Of a stretch of 64,000 nt of DNA, positions 55,994 to 64,000 are shown in pieces. The stretch covers positions 6,453,501 through 6,517,500 of the forward strand of contig JBBMOA010000004.1 in the NCBI GenBank assembly GCA_037954235.1, in the 5' to 3' direction. The position numbers were made by a program, and so were the translations under genes. How positions within the stretch are numbered: position 1 is the stretch's first letter; every line of letters starts with the position of its first letter. Origin of the DNA: Aulostomus chinensis (Eukaryota; Chordata; Actinopteri; Syngnathiformes; Aulostomidae). The notes beneath the pieces are model-generated. The model was not told the origin of the DNA and did no database searches. It saw only the letters and a program-made list of their open reading frames with translations.

Positions 55994-58890
55994 CTGTAGA
56001 ATGCAAACCAAGCATCTGTCAAAATCAACAACTACAGCGGCGTTCAATCCCTGCAGCTACGATCACGTCAGAGCCACAGCCTCTCCTGCGAGCGCGTGGC
56101 CTCTGGAGAGAGCAGCTGCACGCCTGAGGCCTCACAGTAAGACAACCCTCCTCTGACGTCCTAACCAGCCTCAGTACTTCAGCCTCCGGCTACGTAAAGT
56201 AGCGCAGCACATTTTCCCTCCAACGGGCTTCGTTCTCTCACTATGACGCTCGCCGTCGTCTCTCTCACACGTTCTACTTTTTGGAGTCTTGTTCCGCCTG
56301 ATGTAGTGAATAAGCTCGTCAGCGACTGAGTCAGTTACCGTCAAACCAGGAGCCGTGAAGTGCCTTGAAGGCTTTCCCTGAGTGCTCTGCAGACAGGCAC
56401 TTCACGTAGACGCAGCCCTGCAGGGAGAACAGAGGCACAGCGTCAGCGCTGCAAGGCCGGCCACACCTCAACATGTGCTCCCCCCCACGCGCCCCCGCGT
56501 ACCTCTCGTGAGTTCTTGTCAACAGCAATGTGGACGATGCCGTTGTTGTCGCTGCACTTCTCCAGGATGGCTTCATGGATGGCCAGATCCCAGTTCTCTC
56601 CAACCTCCCTGGAGACAAACACAAACCGGGTCTGAGCAGGGAGGAGCTGCCGGTCGCTTGCTCAGCGCGCGGCACACGCACGGGTACTCACATGACCGGG
56701 TCAAACATGTTCCTGATCTTCAGACATGGTGTCAGGCTGTTGGGGGGGGAATTCCTGCGGTCCAGAGGGAAAGCTGCGAGGGAGAGGGACACAATCTCAA
56801 TGAGCGGCTCATAATAACGTGGTTGTGATGCAGACTTGAGGAGCTACTGAGATGTTTCTGGAACATTATGATGTCACACTGAAGTTGACCTTCTGAATAC
56901 TCCCACTCCTCAGGGATGCCAACCGATGTCAGTGAAAACAAGTCCACTTGGATGGTGGCACGTGTTCAGCCGCTGCTGCTAATTGTTCCTCCTCCTCATT
57001 TGTATTATCTATGAACTCGCGTGGTTCTTTGTTGCAGCTCTCACATGCCTGGAGGACACAGGGTCACATGACAAGGAAACACTAGGCTGCCAAGCACCGA
57101 GATCTGCGTGGCGTTTCTTTAAAGTATGCCACACCTCATCCGTCCGTCCCCCAAGAAGAAAACCTCCTCTCCAAGATTCTCTGAAATCACTGTCGTGACA
57201 CAGGTGACGAGCCGTGGGCGTCCCTGGCTCTCAGGTGACTGGGAGACATTTTGTCATCATCATTCATGTGAACACCAGAGTTACAGAGCTCACATTGACC
57301 TCTGCCCCCAGTCCTCTGCCAGTCTTCAGCCATCCTCTCATATCGCGACTCAGTCACCGGGGAAACAAATGAGTCATGAAAAAGGAGAACAGGCTGAAAC
57401 CCCACTGGGAGCTGCACTTCGTCAAAACTAAGCCAGAACCATTATGGTTGGACTGGGTGTTGGTTTAACGTGAAAGGACAGACACGGGAAGGGGACGACC
57501 TCCGTGCGTCCCTGAGATGTCACACTCAACAGAGGTGACCTTGACCTTTGATCACTAGGGTTCAGTTCTGGGGGTGCCGTACCTTTTCCCTGCCAGACTT
57601 TGGAGGGGATCAAGGAGGTCTTGTCACAGCTGAGCGAGGGCTGGATCCACCTCCAGACCAGGAAGTCCGCTCCACCGATTCTCTGATTCTCTGTTCGAAT
57701 CCTGGACTCGTTGGCTGACAGGAAGCTCACAGCTCGCTCCCAGATCTTCTTCATTTTCTTCCTGTAAAGCAGCAGAAGTGATCATTGGCGCCCTCACCTG
57801 GCTGACACCTTCTTGTGTTGCGGTAGTTTTAAGGGCAGTAACACAGTGACTGCTACGCACGGTGCTGACGGCCTCCTCCTCCGTGTAGGAGCAGATGGAT
57901 TTACACGTCAGTGTCATGTGTGAACAAGGTCTCTGGGAGGGTCGCCGCTAATACGGTCGCCAGGAGGATGTATTTATAGGACAGTGTCCGTTTCATCACA
58001 GTCGTAAACACAATCTGCTGCACAACTGCGCTCTTAATCAGCACGCCATCACTCCACGAGGCACCGCCAACCTACGCCGGCTCCCCTGGCTACTGGACGA
58101 GCTTAATGACTCACAATGAGGTGCCAATCAAAGGGTCAGAGCACCAACTGCTGTTTCCATGCAAACCGAGTTACCGCATAGGAAGGCAGCTGGTAGGAGA
58201 CGAGCAGAAGCAGTCGGCCCCTCTGCTGTCACGGGTTTGGAACGGCTTACTGGACACAGAGCAAGACCGACTGTGTCAGGAAAATTAGAAATCAGCGTGT
58301 TTTCATGAGGTTTTTGAGAAGTTGTCCAGATTTTGTCGTTACTGGTTAGGTTCATCATCAAAAAAGCACAAGAGTCGTGATCGTGACTGATGATTTCAGT
58401 CAGTACTTTACTGAATGAAGACTAACAGAAGAGGAACGGACGGATGACTCAGCTTCAACGATTTCTAAAAGGGAAGCTCTTCATTTGCTGAGTTATCAAG
58501 TCAGGGAGTGAGAGTGGTCTGGTTTGGGGTTACGCTGCCACCTTGTGGCTCACATATGCAGCTGTCAGGTAGGGTTACTGCAGACCGGCTCTGGACACGC
58601 CCACTTGTGGGGTCCAAACGATGCAGTTCCATCCCAACATTGTGCTGTTTTCTATCATGTTTCATTGGGAAACAGATCAGTATACTGCAGTTTCAGCTGG
58701 TCATGGCGCTCGTGTACACAGTCCGGCGTGTACGCAACATTCTGATGGTCGCCAGGCATCAAAGAAATGAGGTTCATCAGCTAACAATGGCGTATAAGGC
58801 GGTCAACGCGGGGAAATGATCCCGCCTTCACTGAGGTCTCTCATTACAACTGTGTTGAGACCAAACCGTAATACGATCGCGTGACTGTAG

Positions 58891-58943
<53 letters not shown>

Positions 58944-61664
58944 GTACTCGTTCTGTACTTGAAAATGTCCTAAGAAGGAAGCAGCCTCCCTGGTTTCTGG
59001 GTCAAGTTTAGGTTGAAGGCCTGATGTTCCCCTCGTGTCTGATAAGCCCATCAGAAGTGTTTTCACTGAGCGTTTTGCTCTTCTGGAGAGGAAAAACTGC
59101 ATTCATCATCAGCCAAGACTCCCGTCCAAGAGCGCTCCGTCTGGACGGCCTCTCAAATACTTCATCCACGCCGCACAACCCTTTGACACCAACTTGATTT
59201 GTCTTTTTTTTTTGGCACATTCTAACTTTCTGTTTTGACAATGGAGCACATTTTGTCATCAGCAAAGACCGGAGAGTGGACGAGCAGGACAGCGAATCAA
59301 ATCAATCACCTCATACAACTTCATAGTTTGTGCAGAAACGCGACTTCGGTGTGTTTACACACTCACACTTCATGGAAACCAATGTCAAAATTCCACAAAA
59401 GTAATATTCCTGAAAGTCAGAACAACAATCGGTTCCTCCTTGGTAGGAGGAGACCGGGAGCTGCTGCCTGAGCCGGCGGGGGCGTGTCCAGCTGCTCCAG
59501 GCCTCGCTGCTCAAACCTGCCAGGGCTGCAGGGTTTATTAGAGCTGCACAATTAATGGAAATGGATCAACACCCCCACGTGGCCTCCTGCAGCCTCCAGC
59601 TGAGGACGGCTCAGGGTTCGCTGAGGGTTTATCAGGGGTCAGAACGCCATTTTAAGTTAAACGCTGTGCTGCTGCGGAGACGTCCTGCCCGCTCATCAGG
59701 TTCGAGAACAACTTCTCTCCCACAGTGAAACCAACGCTACAGTCCCCTCTAATATCACAAGTCACATGGTAATAAGTGGGCTGGGCTGGACCGGCTAACG
59801 GTGGTAACACCTGCCGCCGGTGCATCACTGCTGACGAGACTCGTCTTCAGATCAGAACCTTCCAGACCGCTGCTGTTCTCCAGCTGTGCTGCTCCAGATA
59901 CCAAATAAGGCGCCGCAGCTCTTTGTGCAACGGTCCGGTTCTGTTTGAAAAGTGCCGCTGTGGAATGTTTCCGTTGTAAGATGTATGGTTAAAACCTCAG
60001 AAACCATTCTTCAGCTGTCCAAAATCATTCACACGCACTCGGTTCCGTGGGGCGTTGAGGCGTTTCCAAATTTATAGTCAGAGACGGAAGCATCAGCGAG
60101 AGGGCTGGGATGTTTCAGCACTGATCATAACTCAGCGTCCTGAGAGCGAGGGCTCAGTCTCCAGCGTCTGATATTGAAGGCGCCGCAGCAGCCAAACAGA
60201 CACCATCAGTGACTTTGCTCAAAGAACCTCAGGCTCGGAACGCTTGGGTTCCTCCTCTGAGCAGAGCAGGAGCGTTGACGCTGGCATGGGTTTTTAACAT
60301 TTGAGAAGAACTCACGATTCACTTCGATCGTTTTGGGCGACTGAAGCTGCAGCCTTTCTGTGAATCTCATCCAAACTTTGTTTGACACGGGAGAGGATAA
60401 ATACTGAGGTGAAATGTCATTCCAGGTGAACTTCCCCGTATCATCGACTGGCGGTGTTGATACTTACCGGTCCTGAGGCTGGACCAGGGAGTCTCTGACG
60501 TGGGGGATGGGTAAGTAGGGCTGCAGGTCCTGGTTCTCTTGGCACGCCTCACTGTGGTTCCTCAACACATCTGAACAAATCGACAACAGTTAACAGAACA
60601 AGGAGAACATGAAACCATCCTGAACTCCGACAGCAGTGAGGTGCTGCTCACCGATGATCCTCTCCACCATGTCGTACATCTGCCGGGTCTCCTCCTCCTC
60701 TCTCCTCCAGCGGTACTTCATGTAGCAGACGGCCCCCCACACACAGCCCACCACTACACACAGAAACACACTGTTACACACTGTTGCGGCTCACAGCTGA
60801 ACTTTAGTGACTGACGTTCGCGGGAGAGCCACTTCACCTCCAACCAGGCTCATCAGTGTTGCGTGGGACACCGATCCAGGAGTTGATGTGTCACAGTTAG
60901 GATATGAAAGTGGCGGCCAGTACTTTGAGCTGGCGCCTTTAAAGTTTCCCGTTAGCGGCACGGTGCTACAGTCGGGCAAGGACACCAGCTTTACGCAGGC
61001 TCCTTCTTTAACAAACTTTTAACGTCTACAGGATTGGATTTCCAGCTTTAGGGACTCCTGGTGGTGGCAAATAATACTTGGTTTCTTTACCGCGACAGAT
61101 ACCAGACTAATTACCACTCGATCATTTTCTCAGTTTCACTGTGACACTTTAGTCATAGTCCTCTACAGGGTTATGCTAGCGTAGCACCAGCCGGCTAACC
61201 TGTAGTCTCATTTGACCTTTTAATACCTTGACAAATATTATTGACAATAAACCTTCTGTTCATCAAATCGAACACTGGCTCGTCTCACCAGCAGCAATGA
61301 GGAAGACTCTGCTGATGACGGTGAGGAAGGCTCGCCGGAAGCGACACGTGAAGGGCATCTTAGGGTGTGTGGACTCCAGCCGAGAGATCTCAGACACATC
61401 CATCACAGGGTCATCAGCAACCTGCCCAGTGAGCCTGCACACAGCACGCACACACACACTCAGTACACATGCACACACAAGAGGAGCAGCATCAGCACGA
61501 ACGGTTTCTCATGCTTTACCGGATCCCAACGTCCTGGCCTGTCCGGATGATCCACTCCAGAGACGTCAAAATGAAGTCTCCAAAGTCCTCATTCTGAGCC
61601 TACAACACACACACACGACACGAGTGAGGGGAAAGCGTGCGCGTGCACACACACACGCGCACAC

Positions 61665-61695
<31 letters not shown>

Positions 61696-62705
61696 GCTGC
61701 TCCAATTGATTACCAACAGCAACAACCGTGGCTACACCGTGTTGCGGCTCAGGCGTCATGTGTGGCGACTCCACCAGGACCTGCGTGTGGAACATACCTG
61801 AGGACCCTGACTTGAGTGTGTGGGGGGTTTGTCACCTATTGGAGGCTTTTGCTGGTATGAACACTTATTTTGTTTTTCTATTTAACCTTTCTTTAACCAG
61901 GAGAAGGTCCCAGTGAGTCACAGGAACTCTTCTCCCGGGTGGTCCTGGCCAAGACAGGCGGCAAAAGAAAATTTCAGAATACACAAAAGACAAGACAAGG
62001 CCACACACGACACCACAAATGAGAACGCCACACATGACACTTCACATCAAGCTAAGCTACAGGCTAAGAAGGGCATCAAGTTGAAAACAGCCGCATTGTT
62101 CAGGCAGGTTTGAGTTAAGAGCTTTTAAAGGATTGGGAGGTGGCAGGGATTCCAGACTGAAGGTAGCTTGAAGGTCATTCCAGACTTTTGGTGCCTGCGA
62201 TGAAAAGCTGGTTTACCAGTTCTCTTCTTGCTGATGGTGTAATTAATAGTAGTCACACAAATGTGAGCAGGACCTCAGGTCAGGATGGCCTACGACTGGT
62301 CCGCACGGAGCAAAATGTCATGTCTGGGTTCCTTGGTGAGATCAGGGTGAGGCTTCCTGCCCACCAACAAGAACCCCAAAACACCAGCGCCTCTGTTCCA
62401 GCATCGCTCCCATATCCTGACACGGAACATTTACGCCAGGTTGGAGAATGTAATCAGTGCTATTCTTTTCAAGTGAAGCGGAGTGAAAAAGAATCAGGGT
62501 TCCAGATTATCCTAATATGTAAATTCCAAGGACGCCATGCCGCTGTAAACCACACACCACAAACCCGGCGGGAAAAAGCTGCTTGCAGCAAAGATGGATG
62601 AAGGGAATCGACAGGCTGTCTCAGGTCATACCAGCAAATACGCCGAGGCCTCATCCATGGACAGACTTCTGTTTGGGTGCTGCATGTTTCCACAGTCGTG
62701 CTGAC
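55815..62705 (-). CDS. lemd3: lemd3 (MAN1), C-terminal half, partial at right edge
   Basis: Inner-nuclear-membrane LEM-domain protein that binds R-SMADs and dampens TGF-beta/BMP signalling. Ten coding exons join in phase: 62,705-62,632; 61,599-61,520; 61,434-61,289; 60,753-60,652; 60,570-60,468; 57,761-57,583; 56,773-56,692; 56,608-56,503; 56,417-56,339; 55,993-55,815. They give about 375 residues. In order: the end of the lumenal domain (QHDCG, EASAYLL, EWIIRTGQDVGI), TM2 (about FLTVISRVFLIAAVVGCVWG), the winged-helix MSC region (MKYRWRREEEETRQMY, PYLPIPHVRDS, IGGADFLVWRWIQPS) and the SMAD-binding RRM/UHM-like domain (GCVYVKCLSAEHSGKAFKAL, KLVTVKYLRLDRYHQRFPQA). The tail after it diverges from human. 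The LEM domain, nucleoplasmic linker and TM1 lie beyond 64,000. Confidence 0.97.
56339..56417 (-). CDS. lemd3: lemd3 exon, RRM RNP1-like strand
   Basis: Acceptor TCTCCCTGCAG, donor GTAACT, 79 bp, encoding GCVYVKCLSAEHSGKA and HGSWFD. Confidence 0.97.
56503..56608 (-). CDS. lemd3: lemd3 exon, start of RRM-like domain
   Basis: Acceptor TTTGTCTCCAG, donor GTACGC, 106 bp, encoding EVGENWDLAIHEAILEKCSD and NNGIVHIAVDKNSRE. Confidence 0.96.
56692..56773 (-). CDS. lemd3: lemd3 exon
   Basis: Acceptor CTCCCTCGCAG, donor GTGAGT, 82 bp, encoding FPLDRRNSPPNSLTPCLKIR and NMFDPV. The C8 run near 56,742-56,749 codes for Ser-Pro-Pro and is intact in frame. Confidence 0.97.
57583..57761 (-). CDS. lemd3: lemd3 exon, winged-helix (MSC) core
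   Basis: Acceptor GCTTTACAG, donor GTACGG, 179 bp, encoding KKMKKIWERAVSFLSANESR, then IGGADFLVWRWIQPS and IPSKVWQGK. Confidence 0.98.
57762..60467. other. lemd3 intron, 2.7 kb
   Basis: No nested gene recognised. It contains a (CA)n at 58,892-58,940. Confidence 0.6.
58892..58940 (+). repeat. (CA)n microsatellite in a lemd3 intron
   Basis: About 24 CA units, GU repeats in the transcript, mid-intron. Confidence 0.95.
60468..60570 (-). CDS. lemd3: lemd3 exon
   Basis: Acceptor CGATTTGTTCAG, donor GTAAGT, 103 bp, encoding VLRNHSEACQENQDLQPYLP and IPHVRDSLVQPQD. Confidence 0.98.
60652..60753 (-). CDS. lemd3: lemd3 exon, end of TM2 and cytosolic helix
   Basis: Acceptor TTTCTGTGTGTAG, donor GTGAGC, 102 bp, encoding VGCVWGAVCYMKYRWRREEE and ETRQMYDMVERII. 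Confidence 0.97.
61289..61434 (-). CDS. lemd3: lemd3 exon, end of lumenal domain and start of TM2
   Basis: Acceptor GTGCTGTGTGCAG, donor GTGAGA, 146 bp, encoding LTGQVADDPVMDVSEISRLE, TCRFRRAF and LTVISRVFLIAA. Confidence 0.96.
61520..61599 (-). CDS. lemd3: lemd3 exon, lumenal domain
   Basis: Acceptor GTGTGTGTTGTAG, donor GTAAAG, 80 bp, encoding NEDFGDFILTSLEWIIRTGQ and DVGI. Confidence 0.93.
61650..61695 (+). repeat. CA/CGCA repeat next to a lemd3 acceptor
   Basis: Alternating CA with CGCA words. It reads as GU repeats about 50-95 nt upstream of the exon beginning at 61,599. Confidence 0.9.
61850..62500 (+). repeat. Dispersed repeat relic in a lemd3 intron
   Basis: The stretch starting TATTTAACCTTTCTTTAACCAGGAGAAGGTCCCAGTGAG and TGGTCCTGGCCAAGACAGGCGGCAAAAG has the wording of a widespread fish interspersed repeat (TTTATTTAACCAGG ... 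GACCTGGCCAAGA). The rest continues without coding capacity. The class is not certain from memory. Confidence 0.55.
62632..62705 (-). CDS. lemd3: lemd3 exon, lumenal domain (most 5' found)
   Basis: Acceptor GATTGCAG, donor GTATGA (weak), 74 bp. It encodes QHDCGNMQHPNRSLSMDEAS and AYLL, which matches the HECG...VQEAAAYL stretch of human LEMD3 and joins the next exon in phase 0. Confidence 0.85.
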
Positions 62706-64000
62706 CTGCAATCACAACATCAAACCATCAGCGATGACAAAGAACACGCTTCTGCTGACCGCTTGTAGCCACAGAATGTGCCCTCAAATCCTGTTGATCA
62801 GCTGAGGAGAAAGTCAGGATCCTGTTTCCAGAGGAAGAGACACTGGGGCTGTGATCGCGGCCGCACCAGCAGGCTGACCGACGAGTGGGAATAATGCAGT
62901 CTTTTCATATATAAAAACATTTGCTGTGAGTCAGATCCCTGGATACGGTGTGAACGTGTTGCTGATCCCTTTGTGACCACTGAGAGGACCTAGAGGTCTG
63001 AGTGTGTGTCACAGACACTCCTGAAGTAAACACACGAACATTTCATCTGCCTAACACAGTCATCGCAGGCCTGGACATGAGCACACGTGGGTCAATTTCC
63101 CCAGCCGAGCAGCTGCGGGGGTGGGCATGGTAGCAGAGCAACGTGACCTCCCACAGCAGCCATCAGCACCGACAGGTTGTTGTTTTAATGTCCAGTTTTA
63201 CTCAATAAACGCACTTTTTCTGACATCATGTAAATGTCACCACGAACATTTGCCGCATGTCACCAGATCACTCAACTTCTGCCCCACAAACCCTCTCATT
63301 TGCTTTCACTAAGTGATGAACTGGGGCGAGTGGCGCTCGGTCGCCGGGGCCGAAGTTCAACTGGAGCCATGAAAGCAAAAACAACAGCAGCTCTTTAAGG
63401 ACACGCCCAGGAGAGGCGGCCTGTGTGGTGAAGGACTTGAGAGCCGCTGAAGTACCTTGTGCCATAAAACCATCACTTCTCCAAGAGCTCAACAGAGGCA
63501 GCAGCTGTGGTTCCCCTCCGACTCCTCCACTGACGTTTGAGCAAATTCTTCAAGTCAAGTGTTTTACCAACCAAGACGACCAGCCTGATGAATCAAGACC
63601 ACTAAATATTCAGTTCAGGTCCACAAGACAACAGCAAAACCGGAAGAGGCGAAGGTAGAAGACAGCGTACCTCTGACCCACCCCTCACTCAAACTGCACG
63701 CGTTGTCACCCACGATCATTTCTAGCGATGCTAAACTGTCAGAGGTGGCAAAGAAGCTAGGAAACATGAAAACATCCAACATCTGCAGCCAGGTTCCTCT
63801 GAAATGATCAGAGAAACTGGTGAAACTCGAAGTGACAGACAGGGACGACTGCTGTGAGCGTTTCCATGGTAACAGCACGCTCCACCAATCAGAGACGTCA
63901 CTGAGGACTGTGGGTAGTGTTGATATTCTCTGCGAGATCACTAATAAAAACACTTCCAAAAAAAATAAGGTCAATTTCATGCAACATGATGGCTCTCATT
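62706..64000. other. lemd3 intron, right edge of window
   Basis: I searched for the preceding lumenal/TM1 exon and did not find it. Nothing else is recognised. Confidence 0.5.

Noticed and set aside
61700..61795. Minus-strand frame beginning MFHTQVLVESPH as an additional lemd3 exon
   Set aside because: The exon at 62,632-62,705 joins directly in phase to the one at 61,520-61,599 and covers the family sequence without a gap, so no exon is needed here.
63615..63980. 121-codon minus-strand frame as a further lemd3 exon
   Set aside because: A donor exists near 63,671 in a usable phase, but the encoded residues do not match the lumenal or TM1 region of LEMD3.

Overview
The window looks like nuclear DNA of a ray-finned (teleost) fish. 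It has spliced vertebrate genes with short introns, very many CA/TG microsatellites and long minisatellites. Three genes lie on the minus strand in the order lemd3, msrb3, hmga2, reading from high to low coordinates. This is the order and relative orientation I know for LEMD3-MSRB3-HMGA2 on human chromosome 12q14, so it is conserved vertebrate synteny. All exon models were built by translating the sequence, joining exons by splice phase and comparing the result with the known protein families.

Region by region. 1-21,460: DNA downstream of hmga2 exon 3, most likely intron 3 of hmga2 because exons 4 and 5 were not found. It holds a 0.9 kb TATA/CACA palindromic array, a 2.1 kb minisatellite with a GGATCCCATCACACACA core, a 0.85 kb polypyrimidine tract, a 0.77 kb CA/CGCG array, a small terminal-inverted-repeat element and an unassigned coding-like block on the plus strand (about 15.6-17.0 kb). 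21,461-29,605: hmga2 exons 3, 2 and 1, each carrying one AT-hook, followed by a CpG-rich promoter to about 30.2 kb. 30.2-44.15 kb: intergenic, with a decayed L2-type LINE fragment, microsatellites and AT-rich stretches that resemble conserved enhancers. 44,171-52,853: msrb3, complete, with two alternative first exons (ER signal peptide at 52.7 kb, mitochondrial presequence at 48.2 kb) spliced to five shared exons. 52.9-54.3 kb: intergenic. 54,294-62,705: the 3' half of lemd3, ten coding exons plus a roughly 1.5 kb 3'UTR. Its 5' half lies beyond the right edge.

The three genes do not form one pathway. hmga2 encodes an architectural chromatin protein. msrb3 encodes a methionine-R-sulfoxide reductase sent to the ER or mitochondria. 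lemd3 encodes an inner-nuclear-membrane protein that restrains R-SMAD signalling. What they share here is splice sites closely bordered by complementary AC and GU repeats, which I regard as the most interesting feature of the window.
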